Shown piece after piece: positions 1-9,186 of a stretch of 64,000 nt of DNA. Each line of letters begins with the position of its first letter. Position 1 is the stretch's first letter. The notes beneath the pieces are model-generated. The model was given only the letters and a program-made list of their open reading frames with translations, did no database searches and was not told where the DNA came from. Both the position numbers and the translations under genes were made by a program. Origin of the DNA: Robiginitalea sp. (lineage in GTDB: Bacteria; Bacteroidota; Bacteroidia; Flavobacteriales; Flavobacteriaceae); assembly GCA_024638915.1 (NCBI GenBank), contig JAHEJJ010000003.1, positions 97,241-161,240 on the forward strand, given 5' to 3'.

Positions 1-1
1 C

Positions 2-3000
2 AACAGCTATTTTGAATATCGAATATCGATAGAGCCCAATACCACCATTGACGATCTTTACGTTACCGACATCAATGAAGGGACTACACCAACCCTCCCC
101 AATGGAGACCAGCTAAACAGGAGATGGATACAGTATAAAATACCACTGGCCGATTTCACGGATGCAGTTGGAGGTATTGTCGATTTCCGTTCCATCAGTT
201 ATATGCGGATGTATATCACAGGATTCGATGATCCTGTGGTACTGAGGTTTGCGACTCTCGATCTGGTTCGGGGCGACTGGCGTAACTATACCAATTCCCT
301 GCAACCCGGCGAGGACCCACCGGAAGACGACGGCACAGTTGTAGACGTCAATACCGTAAATATCGAGGAGAACAGCCAGAGAACACCTATCCCATATGTC
401 TTACCACCAGGTGTTCAAAGAGAACAGCTCAACAATAATAACACCATCATCCGGCAGAATGAACAGTCGCTTTCCTTCAATTTTGACGGTCTTGAGCCAC
501 AGGATTCACGAGGGGTATTCAAAAATGTTGATGTCGATATGCGACAGTATAAGCGCCTTAAAATGTTTATGCACGCTGAAGAGATCGCCGAATCGGACTA
601 CGTCGACGGCGAGATTCCAATAGTTGGATTTCTGCGTATGGGTACCGACTTTACCGATAACTTTTACCAGATTGAAGTGCCGCTGGAATTCACTCCTTTT
701 GGATCTATTTCTCCCGATATCATCTGGCCCTCGGTAAACGAACTGGATGTGGAACTGGCCGATCTGCGAAAGATAAAATCGCAGGGTATCTCCGATCAGT
801 CATTAGGCGGATTGGTTTTTTATGAAATTGTTGGTGGTGAAGTGGTCCAGGTTGATGAATTTGCGCCGAGGACCTTGGGTCAGATACGGATTGGAATTAG
901 AGGAAACCCTTCGTTGGGAAGTATTCGGAGTATAATGGTGGGGGTAAAAAATATCGACGATCTCCCTGCCCGGGCAGAGGTATGGTTCAACGAACTAAGG
1001 CTGGCAGGATTCGACAATGATGGCGGGTGGGCGGCCACAGCATCCATGGATGCCAATATTGCCGACTTCGCGAATGTTTCGGCTACAGGAGGAATAAGTA
1101 CCTCTGGCTTCGGCGCGATCAATCAGCGACCCAATGAGCGTTTGCGGGAGGATGCGATTAATTATGACGTGGTCACCAATGTGGAAGTTGGCCAGCTCTT
1201 TCCTAAGAATTGGAACTTGCAGATTCCTTTTAATTACGGCATAGCGGAACAACTGATCACGCCCGAATTCGACCCGGTTTATGATGATCTTAAGCTGGAA
1301 GACCGCATTGCAGCAGCTGATACTCCAGCTGAAGCTCAGGCTATTGAAGAGCAGGCCGAAGACTATACAAAACGCACCAGCATCAATTTTATCGGAGTTC
1401 GTAAAAACAGAGGCAGTGAGGCCGAGGAGAATTTCTTCGATATCGAGAATTTCACATTTAATTACTCGTATAACGAGACAGACCACCGCGATTTTGAAGT
1501 GGCCGAACTCAGGGATCAGGGAGTACAAACCGGATTTGTCTATAATTATAATTTTAAACCGGCCTCTGTAGAACCCTTTAAAAAGAACGATTCGATCTTT
1601 AGGAGTCGCTATTGGCAATGGCTCAAGGATTTGAATTTTAATCTCCTGCCGGCAAGTCTGGCCATACAATCGGATATCAACCGGCAGTTGAACCAGCAAC
1701 GTTTTAGGGATGTACTGGAGCCCGGGGTGGAACGGCTGGAGTTGCCTTTGTTGCAACAACGCAATTATCTATTTAATTGGCAGTATGCACTTAACTACAG
1801 TTTATCCAAATCGCTTCGCCTAAACCTTACTTCCTCAAATAACAGGATCGTAAGGAATTATTTCACGGAAGCAGGCAATCCCGATTCAGACATCAATCCC
1901 GAACTCGGAATTTGGGATGGATTTTTCGATATAGGGGAGCCCAACAGGCATGCGCAACAGTTTCAGTTGAATTATGACATACCGTTTAATAAGATACCTT
2001 TCCTGGACTTCATCAATACCCAATACACCTATACCGCCAATTTCGATTGGCAGAGGGGTGGAGATGCTATACGGGAGGTGACTGGAGAAGACATCAATAC
2101 GGTGCAGAATGCCAGTACCCATACGATAACAGCGGCATTGAGCATGCCTCGTTTTTACGATATCATCGGGCTTAAAAAACGCGAAGGGAAAGGCGATGAT
2201 ATTGAGGTCAGGGTGGATAAAGCCGGTAATCCGGCCGATGGTAAGAAAAAGAAAAGCAAGGGTAAAACCGGTCCTGCCGTAAATACGCTGATCGATATAG
2301 TTACCATGGTTAAAAGGCTCAATGTGAATTATAGCCAGAATAGCGGTCAGGTCCTGCCAGGATACACCCAATCGCTGGGTTTCATAGGCACCACCCGTCC
2401 AAGCCTTGGATTTGTATTCGGCAGCCAGGCCGATGTTCGTTTTGAAGCCGCACGCAACGGATGGCTAACTGTTTTTCCGGAGTTTAACGAACAGTTTACC
2501 AAACGTACCAACAAGCAATTGAATATAACGGCGACGGCACAACCGATATCGGACCTCACAATCGATATAGTAGCCGATCGGCAATCCCTCAGATCTTTTC
2601 AGGAGAACTTCAGGGTGGAAAATGGTGAATACATTCCACTAACACCCTTCAATTCTGGAAATTTTAGTATATCGACAATAATGATCGGGACCTCTTTCAG
2701 CACAAGTGATGAACTGACTTCCAGTACTTTTGAGGCATTCAAGGACAACAGGATTGCCATCGCCAACAGGCTGGTCAATGAACAAGGTTTACCTGACGAG
2801 GGGGTTGATGATGACGGTTTCCCCATCCGCTACAGCAAGACGAACCAGGATGTGCTTTTACCGGCCTTTTTCGCCGCCTATAGCGGGCAGGATGTGAACC
2901 GGGTGACCCTGGGCGCCTTCAGAAATATCCCTCTTCCGAACTGGAATATCAAGTATACCGGCCTGATGAAGAACAAGTGGTTCAGGAAAAAGTTCAAACG

Positions 3001-3628
3001 CTTTTCACTCAGCCATGGATATCGCGCCAGTTACAGTATAAACCTCTTTCAAACCAACCTGGAACGCCAACAGCTTATCAACGACGGATTACCACCCTAT
3101 AATACCGAGAACCAGGACATTCTGCCGGAACAGATCATCAACAACGTGGTGCTTACAGACCAGTTCAATCCACTGATGAGGGTCGATTTCGAAATGGCCA
3201 ATTCACTCAGTGTGCTGGCTGAAGTCCGTACAGACCGGGCTCTATCGCTCAGTTTCGACAACTCCTTGCTGACCGAGATCAACGGAAAGGAATATACCTT
3301 AGGTTTAGGTTACCGGTTCAAGGACGTCAAAGTGGTAACCCGTATCGCAGGGGAAAAACAAAGATTAAAAGGAGATCTTAACCTGAAAGCCGATGTTTCA
3401 CTGAGAGACAATATCACCATCATACGGAATTTGGACATCGATAGCAATCAGATCACCTCCGGCCAGAACCTTCTCTCGATTAAGTTTACGGCGGACTATG
3501 CCCTGAGCAAAAACCTCAACGCACTTTTCTTTTTCGACCATTCCTTTTCTAAATTTGCGGTTTCCACTGCCTTCCCACAGACGACGATAAATACAGGCTT
3601 TACGCTGCGATATAATTTTGGAAATTAA
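2..3628 (+). CDS. sprA: SprA, T9SS outer-membrane translocon (C-terminal part, 5' end outside window)
   Basis: The reading frame is already open at base 2, upstream of the first internal ATG, so this is the last ~1,208 residues of a longer protein. SprA (Sov in Porphyromonas) is the very large outer-membrane barrel of the type IX secretion system and is needed for gliding; full-length members are roughly twice this size. Recognisable family segments include AEVWFNELRLAGFDNDGGWAA near window base 980-1030 followed by long aromatic-rich beta-strand sequence, a KKKKSKGK lysine patch near 2,240 and a final barrel strand ending YNFGN. It is followed by gcvH and a VanZ-like gene, a neighbourhood I recall as common in flavobacteria. 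Codon use is like its neighbours and no frame break is visible. Identification is by recognition of conserved segments. Confidence 0.92.
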   Translation, partial: NSYFEYRISIEPNTTIDDLYVTDINEGTTPTLPNGDQLNRRWIQYKIPLADFTDAVGGIVDFRSISYMRMYITGFDDPVVLRFATLDLVRGDWRNYTNSLQPGEDPPEDDGTVVDVNTVNIEENSQRTPIPYVLPPGVQREQLNNNNTIIRQNEQSLSFNFDGLEPQDSRGVFKNVDVDMRQYKRLKMFMHAEEIAESDYVDGEIPIVGFLRMGTDFTDNFYQIEVPLEFTPFGSISPDIIWPSVNELDVELADLRKIKSQGISDQSLGGLVFYEIVGGEVVQVDEFAPRTLGQIRIGIRGNPSLGSIRSIMVGVKNIDDLPARAEVWFNELRLAGFDNDGGWAATASMDANIADFANVSATGGISTSGFGAINQRPNERLREDAINYDVVTNVEVGQLFPKNWNLQIPFNYGIAEQLITPEFDPVYDDLKLEDRIAAADTPAEAQAIEEQAEDYTKRTSINFIGVRKNRGSEAEENFFDIENFTFNYSYNETDHRDFEVAELRDQGVQTGFVYNYNFKPASVEPFKKNDSIFRSRYWQWLKDLNFNLLPASLAIQSDINRQLNQQRFRDVLEPGVERLELPLLQQRNYLFNWQYALNYSLSKSLRLNLTSSNNRIVRNYFTEAGNPDSDINPELGIWDGFFDIGEPNRHAQQFQLNYDIPFNKIPFLDFINTQYTYTANFDWQRGGDAIREVTGEDINTVQNASTHTITAALSMPRFYDIIGLKKREGKGDDIEVRVDKAGNPADGKKKKSKGKTGPAVNTLIDIVTMVKRLNVNYSQNSGQVLPGYTQSLGFIGTTRPSLGFVFGSQADVRFEAARNGWLTVFPEFNEQFTKRTNKQLNITATAQPISDLTIDIVADRQSLRSFQENFRVENGEYIPLTPFNSGNFSISTIMIGTSFSTSDELTSSTFEAFKDNRIAIANRLVNEQGLPDEGVDDDGFPIRYSKTNQDVLLPAFFAAYSGQDVNRVTLGAFRNIPLPNWNIKYTGLMKNKWFRKKFKRFSLSHGYRASYSINLFQTNLERQQLINDGLPPYNTENQDILPEQIINNVVLTDQFNPLMRVDFEMANSLSVLAEVRTDRALSLSFDNSLLTEINGKEYTLGLGYRFKDVKVVTRIAGEKQRLKGDLNLKADVSLRDNITIIRNLDIDSNQITSGQNLLSIKFTADYALSKNLNALFFFDHSFSKFAVSTAFPQTTINTGFTLRYNFGN

Positions 3629-3696
3629 CCACATTGAGGGGATTTCCTGAGGAATAAACAGCCCTCTGAGCAATCGTTTTTCGGCCGAGTTTTTTA

Positions 3697-3728
3697 TTTG
3701 AAAACCTTACCAATATCCCTTACATTTG
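3697..3728 (+). promoter_or_regulatory. Bacteroidota-type promoter for gcvH
   Basis: TTTG at 3697-3700, a 20-nt spacer and TACATTTG at 3721-3728 match the Bacteroidota sigma consensus (-33 TTTG, -7 TAnnTTTG) without mismatch. The predicted transcript would carry a leader of about 60 nt before the gcvH ATG at 3795. Confidence 0.7.
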
Positions 3729-3794
3729 CGAGCAACTATGGCGTTAGTGATGTGTGTAATCCACACCTAAAAGCAAAATTCAATTCATAAAAGT

Positions 3795-4175
3795 ATGGAA
3801 ATTCCTTCCGAACTAAAGTATACAAAGGATCACGAATGGATCCGTATAGAGGGTGATCTCGCGACCGTTGGCATCACTGATTTCGCCCAGGGCGAACTTG
3901 GTGATATCGTCTATGTAGAAGTGGAAACGGTTGAAGAATCACTCGAAAGGGAAGAGGTATTTGGCACAGTTGAGGCGGTAAAGACCGTTTCCGACCTTTT
4001 CCTTCCTCTCAGTGGAGAGATCATCGAATTCAACGAAGCCCTGGAAGACGCCCCTGAAACTGTAAATTCGGATCCCTATGGTGAGGGTTGGATGATAAAG
4101 ATCAAAATTCAAAATTCTGATGAAGTTTCCGATCTGCTCACCGATCAGCAGTACAAGGAATTAATAGGTGCTTAA
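3795..4175 (+). CDS. gcvH: Glycine cleavage system H protein
   Basis: 126 residues, the normal length for GcvH. It carries the lipoyl group that shuttles the aminomethyl intermediate between the P, T and L proteins of glycine cleavage in the cytosol. The lipoylation site is Lys63 in [11 protein letters not shown], and the N-terminal YTKDHEW segment (residues 9-15) is typical. The ATG at 3795 is preceded by a good Bacteroidota promoter and a leader. The stop overlaps the next gene's GTG start by 8 nt, so the VanZ-like protein is translationally coupled. The P and T protein genes are not in the window. Confidence 0.97.
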   Translation: MEIPSELKYTKDHEWIRIEGDLATVGITDFAQGELGDIVYVEVETVEESLEREEVFGTVEAVKTVSDLFLPLSGEIIEFNEALEDAPETVNSDPYGEGWMIKIKIQNSDEVSDLLTDQQYKELIGA

Positions 4176-4569
4176 ATCGTATAAATACACCTTTGCGTTC
4201 TTCGCGTGGATGTCTCTTATCACTTACCTGAGCCTTGCCAGTATAACCGCGTACGGGGGTTTACCAATAGAGATACCCCATCTGGATAAGCTGGTACATT
4301 TCACCTTTTACTTCGTGGGTAGCATACTGGCCTGCTTCTTTGTCCGAGAGCGCACATCTGGCAGGATTTCCTTCAAAAAGACCTCGGTATACACGGCGAT
4401 ATTCATGACCTTTTTTGGAATGATGATTGAGTTTTTGCAATATTTCCTGACCTACGATCGCAGTGGGGAAATCCTCGATTTCACCGCCAATTTCATAGGC
4501 GTCATAGTGGGTTTGATTCTTGTAAAATTCCTCTTTTCTGCCAATTCAGGTTTAAAATGGAGATATTAA
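4168..4569 (+). CDS. VanZ-like family membrane protein
   Basis: 133 residues with GTG start overlapping the end of gcvH by 8 nt. Four hydrophobic segments (about 7-27, 43-60, 72-93, 103-123) and the family segment [10 protein letters not shown] (around residues 38-48) followed by a conserved Arg (R60 region) are the VanZ pattern. Distant VanZ members influence glycopeptide tolerance or envelope properties, but the biochemical role of the short bacteroidotal members is not established. Coupling to gcvH is probably a genomic habit rather than a functional link. It ends 24 nt before a likely promoter for the TonB-type gene. Confidence 0.8.
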   Translation: MLKSYKYTFAFFAWMSLITYLSLASITAYGGLPIEIPHLDKLVHFTFYFVGSILACFFVRERTSGRISFKKTSVYTAIFMTFFGMMIEFLQYFLTYDRSGEILDFTANFIGVIVGLILVKFLFSANSGLKWRY

Positions 4570-4601
4570 TTGCTTTTTTATTAAATTAATAGTTAAATTA
4601 G
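4570..4601 (+). promoter_or_regulatory. Probable promoter for the TonB-type gene
   Basis: TTG at 4570-4572, a 21-nt spacer and TAAATTAG at 4594-4601, one mismatch from TAnnTTTG. It lies 21 nt upstream of the ATG at 4623 and just after the VanZ-like stop codon. Confidence 0.45.
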
Positions 4602-4622
4602 CGAAGATTAAATCAAAGAAAT

Positions 4623-5327
4623 ATGGAACTGAAAAAGAACCCAAAAGCAGACCTTAGAAGGAATAGCAGCTTTTATTTCGTGCTTGGTCTGGCATTGGTT
4701 ATGGCGTTGGTTTATGGCGCTCTGGAATGGAAGACGTATGATAAGACAAGTGAATACGATATCTCCCTGAATGTGGAAGAGTCGCTTGACGAAGAAGTGC
4801 CGATGACCGAACAGATCAAAACGCCACCACCTCCACCACCTCCGGCAGCACCGGAAGTTATCGAGGTTGTGGAAGACGAAGAAGAAGTACAAGAAACGGT
4901 TATTGAATCTACCGAGACCAGCCAGGAGGAAGAGGTAATTGAGGTAGAGGATGTTGAGGTGGATGAAGTGGAAGAAGATATCGATGTACCTTTTGCAGTA
5001 ATCGAAGATGTGCCCATTTTCCCCGGATGTGAAGGGGCCAGTGATAAAAGAGCCTGTTTTAATGAGATGATGCAAAAGCATATCAGGAAAAATTTCCGTT
5101 ATCCAGAGATCGCCCAGGAAATGGGGATCCAGGGAAGGGTTAACGTGATGTTCACGATCCAAAAAGATGGTTCAATCGGAAATATCCGTTACCGAGGACC
5201 TGATAAGAATTTGGAAGCAGAAGCATTGAGAATTATTGAAAAACTTCCTAAGATGACGCCAGGCAAACAAAGGGGTCGTGCCGTAAGGGTTCCCTTTAGT
5301 ATTCCGATTACCTTTAAGTTGCAGTAA
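4623..5327 (+). CDS. TonB-type energy transducer
   Basis: 234 residues. A short cytosolic N-terminus is followed by one membrane helix (about 21-39), a proline run (about 65-72), an unusually acidic Glu/Asp/Val linker (about 73-128) and a C-terminal TonB domain (about 150-234) containing YPEIAQEMGIQGRVNVMFTI. TonB couples inner-membrane proton motive force to outer-membrane TonB-dependent receptors. The linker is acidic, not the Pro/Lys-rich spacer of enterobacterial TonB; this form is common in Bacteroidota. It is monocistronic: own promoter upstream and a strong intrinsic terminator at 5345. No ExbB/ExbD genes are adjacent. Confidence 0.9.
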   Translation: MELKKNPKADLRRNSSFYFVLGLALVMALVYGALEWKTYDKTSEYDISLNVEESLDEEVPMTEQIKTPPPPPPPAAPEVIEVVEDEEEVQETVIESTETSQEEEVIEVEDVEVDEVEEDIDVPFAVIEDVPIFPGCEGASDKRACFNEMMQKHIRKNFRYPEIAQEMGIQGRVNVMFTIQKDGSIGNIRYRGPDKNLEAEALRIIEKLPKMTPGKQRGRAVRVPFSIPITFKLQ

Positions 5328-5344
5328 TTCACAATATAATTATA

Positions 5345-5375
5345 AACCCGGTAGACAGCTACCGGGTTTTTTTTT
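5345..5375 (+). terminator. Intrinsic terminator after the TonB-type gene
   Basis: Perfect 10-bp stem AACCCGGTAG / CTACCGGGTT (5345-5354 with 5359-5368), loop ACAG, followed by a run of nine T (5367-5375). Confidence 0.93.
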
Positions 5376-5439
5376 GCCCTTCCCATACCGAATCCCAAAG
5401 CAACACATTATTAATTATTTGATAAACGCCTATATTTCG

Positions 5440-5470
5440 TTGCAAGAGTTTTAATCGGGCCTTATCTTTG
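5440..5470 (+). promoter_or_regulatory. Promoter of the ctaB oxidase-assembly operon
   Basis: TTG at 5440-5442, 20-nt spacer and TATCTTTG at 5463-5470, an exact TAnnTTTG box. It lies 53 nt upstream of the ctaB ATG and follows a strong terminator, so it is the likely start of the oxidase block. Confidence 0.7.
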
Positions 5471-5523
5471 CATGCCATTTCCCAGACCGTAAAAAGTCTG
5501 GAATTGTTCGAAACTCATACCTG

Positions 5524-6426
5524 ATGAAAACCGCATTGAATCCGGTGAATAGCAATTCTCTTGCATCCGTATTTACCGACTTTAAGGAGATTACAAAGGC
5601 GCGATTGGCGATCAGTGTTGTCTTTTCTTCCATCGCCGGTTATTTATTGGGGACATACGAAATCGAGTTGATGTCATTATTGCTTCTGGGCTTTGGTGGT
5701 TATTGTATGGTAGGAGCTTCCAATGCTTATAATCAGGTCATTGAACGCGATCTTGATGCTTTGATGAATCGTACCCGCAACCGACCTGTCGCCTCAGGGA
5801 GAATGAGTGTTAACAGCGCGATCCTTATCGCTGCCATCATGACTGTTCTTGGGGTGGTATCGCTCTACTATCTCAGTCCGAAAACAGCCATGTTTGGGGC
5901 TATATCCATATTTCTTTATACCTGTGTTTATACCCCTTTGAAGACGAAAACTCCTTTGGCTGTTTTTGTAGGGGCATTCCCCGGTGCGATACCCTTCATG
6001 CTGGGATGGGTAGCGGCCACCAATGATTTTGGAATCGAACCCGGCACCTTGTTCATGATCCAGTTCTTCTGGCAATTTCCTCATTTCTGGGCCCTTGGCT
6101 GGATACTTGACGATGACTATAACAAAGCGGGTTTCAAACTACTGCCCACTGGAAAAAAAGATAAAGGGACGGCGCTTCAGATCATTATGTATACTTTTTG
6201 GATGATCATTATTTCTGTCATACCTGCATTTGGAATCACCGGACGGCTGCACCTGTCGCTTCCAGCAGCGGTCCTCGTGCTGATGATGGGGCTTGTGATG
6301 TTGTATTTTGCTTTTAGATTATTTGAAAGACGTGATAATAAGACTGCGAGGGGATTGATGATCGCCAGTGTGAGTTATATAACGCTTATACAAATCACCT
6401 ATGTAGTCGATAAATTTCTGTACTAA
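5524..6426 (+). CDS. ctaB: Protoheme IX farnesyltransferase (heme O synthase)
   Basis: 300 residues, the usual size. This UbiA-family membrane prenyltransferase adds a farnesyl group to heme B to give heme O, the precursor of heme A used by the cytochrome oxidase whose subunits follow. The polyprenyl-diphosphate/Mg motif is seen as NAYNQVIERDLDALMNRT from residue 67 to 84, and the second motif region has DDDYNKAGFKLLP (about residues 196-208). Eight or nine hydrophobic helices are apparent. Its stop is 3 nt before the next ATG, so the genes are co-transcribed. Name by family: ctaB, also called cyoE. Confidence 0.95.
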   Translation: MKTALNPVNSNSLASVFTDFKEITKARLAISVVFSSIAGYLLGTYEIELMSLLLLGFGGYCMVGASNAYNQVIERDLDALMNRTRNRPVASGRMSVNSAILIAAIMTVLGVVSLYYLSPKTAMFGAISIFLYTCVYTPLKTKTPLAVFVGAFPGAIPFMLGWVAATNDFGIEPGTLFMIQFFWQFPHFWALGWILDDDYNKAGFKLLPTGKKDKGTALQIIMYTFWMIIISVIPAFGITGRLHLSLPAAVLVLMMGLVMLYFAFRLFERRDNKTARGLMIASVSYITLIQITYVVDKFLY

Positions 6427-6429
6427 ACC

Positions 6430-7011
6430 ATGGATGTAACTCAAACTTCTCCTGAAGAAAAAAGAGCCAGAGCCAAGAAAATGATGCTCTGGTTTGGAAT
6501 GGCTAGCCTGATCATGGGTTTTGCCGGTTGGACCAGTGCCTACATCGTAAGCAGTAAAAGGGAAGATTGGATCGATGATTTTATGCTGCCTTCTGCATTC
6601 TTTTTCAGCACTGTAATGATTATAGCAAGCAGCATCACTTATATTCTGGCCCAAAAGTCCTTGAAAAAAGAGGAGAACTCCAACTGTACAAAGTGGTTAA
6701 TCCTAACCTTTGTATTGGGAATTGGCTTTATCATTGTTCAATTTTTAGGTTTTTCACAATTGATCGGTCAGGGGTATTATTTTACCGGCCCAAGCAGTAG
6801 CATCACCATGTCTTACATTTTCCTGATAGCCGCAGTACATGTTATACATGTTTTAGCAGGACTCCTTTCACTGTTGGTGGTGATGATAAAGCAGTTCAGG
6901 GGAAAATATTCTGCCGGCAATATGTTAGGAATGGAATTGGGAGCCACCTTCTGGCATTTTTTAGATCTTTTGTGGGTGTACCTGGTTCTGTTTTTCTATT
7001 TCTACAGATAA
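6430..7011 (+). CDS. Cytochrome c oxidase subunit III family protein (short form)
   Basis: 193 residues with five hydrophobic helices (about 18-38, 54-74, 88-110, 127-150, 165-190). The pairs FWHFLDLLWVYLVLFFYF near the C-terminus and HVIHVLAGL near residue 140 are heme-copper oxidase subunit III signatures. Subunit III is a membrane subunit that stabilises the catalytic core. It starts 3 nt after ctaB and is followed by a second, longer subunit III paralogue, an arrangement I recall as usual in Bacteroidota; subunits I and II are not in the window. The acidic, Lys-rich N-terminus is cytosolic. Confidence 0.88.
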   Translation: MDVTQTSPEEKRARAKKMMLWFGMASLIMGFAGWTSAYIVSSKREDWIDDFMLPSAFFFSTVMIIASSITYILAQKSLKKEENSNCTKWLILTFVLGIGFIIVQFLGFSQLIGQGYYFTGPSSSITMSYIFLIAAVHVIHVLAGLLSLLVVMIKQFRGKYSAGNMLGMELGATFWHFLDLLWVYLVLFFYFYR

Positions 7012-7045
7012 AATCCAAAATTCACGGGTTTTACCGAATTCCACT

Positions 7046-7074
7046 TTTGTTTGTAGTAAAAAAATGTAAATTTG
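7046..7074 (+). promoter_or_regulatory. Promoter for the long subunit III gene
   Basis: TTTG at 7046-7049, 17-nt spacer, TAAATTTG at 7067-7074, a perfect -7 match. It sits 30 nt before the ATG at 7105, so this part of the cluster may be transcribed independently of ctaB. Confidence 0.6.
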
Positions 7075-7104
7075 CCATTAATCTCTTAACACCAATCTCA
7101 ATTT

Positions 7105-8079
7105 ATGGAAACATCGGTTACCACTGCTTCGGAAGGCCGCGTATGGGGAGGCGGAAACAGACCATTAGACGCCAGTTATGGCAAACTGATGATGTGGTTC
7201 TTTATCGTTTCAGATGCGCTGACATTTTCGGGCTTTCTGGCCTCATATGGTTTTTCCCGATTTAAGTTTATCGAGACATGGCCTATCGCCGATGAGGTGT
7301 TTACCCACGTACCCTTTTTTCACGGTAATTTTCCGATGTACTATGTGGCGTTCATGACCTTCATACTGATTATGTCGTCTGTAACCATGGTACTCGCCGT
7401 GGATGCTGGCCATAAAATGATACAGAAGAAAGTAATACTCTATATGTTCCTCACTATTATTGGAGGGGCGATCTTCGTCGGGTCACAGGCATGGGAGTGG
7501 GCAACTTTCATCAAGGGTGACTATGGTGCTATTGAGACTAAAGGCGGTCGTATATTGCAGTTCGTCAAGGCCGATACCGGTGAACGTGCTGCATTGGCAG
7601 ATTTTGCGAAGACCCTGCCTGGTGAAAGAGTTGATCATGAGCGAAGAAACGGTATATGGTTTTACCAGGATAAGGCACTACCCTCTTTTACAGTCAATGA
7701 AGTCACCGAAGGGCTACTGGCAAATCCAAATATTTTAATAAGGACAGAAACGATAACCGAAGCTGGTGAAAAACAGCTTCTGACACGGGAGGAATCGCTC
7801 ACCAGGATAAAAGACGCCACGGAGGTAGTTGAAGGCGCGAATCTGATCCACAATGAATATGGGAGCCGGCTATTTGCCGATTTCTTCTTTTTTATCACAG
7901 GATTTCATGGATTCCACGTTTTCTCCGGGGTAGTGATTAATATTATTATATTCTTTAATATCATACTGGGCACCTATGAGCGTAGGGGCCATTATGAAAT
8001 GGTGGAGAAAGTAGGACTGTACTGGCACTTTGTTGACCTGGTATGGGTATTTGTATTTACGTTTTTCTATCTGGTTTAA
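7105..8079 (+). CDS. Cytochrome c oxidase subunit III (long form with soluble insertion)
   Basis: 324 residues. The N-terminal helices (about 27-47, 76-97, 110-131) and the C-terminal helices (about 258-283, 300-322) carry subunit III signatures GFHGFHVFSG and YWHFVDLVWVFVFTFFYLV. Between them, about residues 137-250, lies a hydrophilic insertion of roughly 110 residues containing several Glu/Arg-rich segments. The insertion separates the membrane core and would be exposed on one face of the complex. It begins 93 nt after the short paralogue and has its own likely promoter. The subunit IV gene starts 15 nt downstream. Confidence 0.93.
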   Translation: METSVTTASEGRVWGGGNRPLDASYGKLMMWFFIVSDALTFSGFLASYGFSRFKFIETWPIADEVFTHVPFFHGNFPMYYVAFMTFILIMSSVTMVLAVDAGHKMIQKKVILYMFLTIIGGAIFVGSQAWEWATFIKGDYGAIETKGGRILQFVKADTGERAALADFAKTLPGERVDHERRNGIWFYQDKALPSFTVNEVTEGLLANPNILIRTETITEAGEKQLLTREESLTRIKDATEVVEGANLIHNEYGSRLFADFFFFITGFHGFHVFSGVVINIIIFFNIILGTYERRGHYEMVEKVGLYWHFVDLVWVFVFTFFYLV

Positions 8080-8094
8080 ATTTAAGATTAGTAT

Positions 8095-8478
8095 ATGGCG
8101 CACGAACATAAACTCGAAATTTTCAGAGGCCTGCTAAAGTTTAAGTCGAACACCCAAAAAATTTGGGGCGTACTTGTATTCCTAACCATAGTAACAGGAG
8201 TTGAGGTAGTTCTGGGTATTACGAAACCCTACGTGCTTACCAGCAATACTTTTGTCGGGATGAAGATTCTAAACTGGATATTCATCGCACTGACCCTGGT
8301 AAAGGCATACTACATCGCCTGGGATTTCATGCATCTGCGTGACGAAAAAAATTCACTGCGAAGAGCGGTGGTGTGGACACCGATTTTCCTTGTGAGTTAC
8401 CTGATTTTTATATTGCTGTACGAGGCAGACTATATCTATACGGTCTTCAGGGACGGATTCGTCACCTGGGATTTCTAA
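8095..8478 (+). CDS. Cytochrome c oxidase subunit IV family protein
   Basis: 127 residues, three membrane helices (about 23-44, 57-78, 88-108). The segment AYYIAWDFMHLRDEKNSLRR with the conserved FMHL core (residues 81-85) is the prokaryotic caa3-type subunit IV pattern. It is a small structural subunit of the oxidase in the cytoplasmic membrane. It follows subunit III by 15 nt and is closed by an intrinsic terminator at 8499, so the oxidase-subunit transcript probably ends here. Confidence 0.88.
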   Translation: MAHEHKLEIFRGLLKFKSNTQKIWGVLVFLTIVTGVEVVLGITKPYVLTSNTFVGMKILNWIFIALTLVKAYYIAWDFMHLRDEKNSLRRAVVWTPIFLVSYLIFILLYEADYIYTVFRDGFVTWDF

Positions 8479-8498
8479 AAAGGAATTAACATTATAGA

Positions 8499-8530
8499 AA
8501 GACGGTATCAGCACCGTCTTTTTTATTTTT
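8499..8530 (+). terminator. Intrinsic terminator after subunit IV
   Basis: AAGACGGT / ACCGTCTT stem (8499-8506 with 8513-8520), 6-nt loop, followed by a T-rich tail to 8530. The sequence TATTTTTG at 8524-8531 inside the tail is also a good -7 box for the next gene. Confidence 0.85.
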
Positions 8531-8550
8531 GCAGCATTTCGAAAAGACTT

Positions 8551-9186
8551 GTGAAAAAGAAATTTGTTTTAATAATATTATTTGTATTTCCCCTGGTGGT
8601 ATATCTCTTCTTTGCTTCAGGGGTTACCAATTTTGGGAGATTACCGGTAATCACTCAAAATATCGGGGAGCTAGATCAGCTTGATACTTCTGTACGGTTT
8701 TCAGGTAAGATAACAATACTGGGGTTTTTAGGGGAAAATCTCGAGCTGAAGAAGACCAATGCCTTTAATCTCAACCAAAAGATATATAAACGTTTTTTTG
8801 AGTTCAAAGACTTTCAAATGGTGATGTTAGTTCCAAAGGGTACGGAAGCTAAAGTAGTATCCCTGGAAAGGGAATTAAGCGCCCTGGCCGATACGCGCAA
8901 TTGGAAATTTATTTATGCGGAAGAAACCGAGATCCGACAACTTTTCGATGCTTTAAAAACGAACCTCGTGCTCGATCAGTACCTCAGTACCCACTATGTG
9001 TTTATCATCGATAAAGAGAGAAATCTGAGGGGAAGAAATGATGACGAAGATGAAGGCCTGAAATTTGGATTCGATGCAACCTCAGTAGCCGATATTAACA
9101 ATAAAATGGTAGACGATGTTAAAATTATTCTGGCCGAGTATCGCTTGGCTCTGAAGAAACGTAAAACGGTAAACCAGGCCCCGTGA
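8551..9186 (+). CDS. Membrane-anchored, cysteine-free thioredoxin-like protein of the oxidase cluster
   Basis: 211 residues, GTG start, one N-terminal membrane helix (about 5-24) and a soluble domain outside the membrane. I do not recognise a named family. The order GKITILGFLGENL (about 53-65), later STHYVFIIDKERNLRGR (about 147-163), parallels the beta-strand layout of the SCO protein encoded immediately downstream (VFVVDFFFTTC... and HSGLFALIDKQGYIRSR), but there is not a single cysteine, so it cannot be a thiol oxidoreductase or copper-thiolate chaperone. It overlaps the SCO gene by 4 nt (GTGA), indicating co-translation and a role in oxidase assembly. The fold assignment is inference. Confidence 0.7.
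   Translation: MKKKFVLIILFVFPLVVYLFFASGVTNFGRLPVITQNIGELDQLDTSVRFSGKITILGFLGENLELKKTNAFNLNQKIYKRFFEFKDFQMVMLVPKGTEAKVVSLERELSALADTRNWKFIYAEETEIRQLFDALKTNLVLDQYLSTHYVFIIDKERNLRGRNDDEDEGLKFGFDATSVADINNKMVDDVKIILAEYRLALKKRKTVNQAP

Noticed and set aside
4712..5017. Antisense Ser/Thr/Gly-rich frame over the TonB-type linker
   Set aside because: It is the complement of the Glu/Asp/Pro-coding linker, with no start context or homology.
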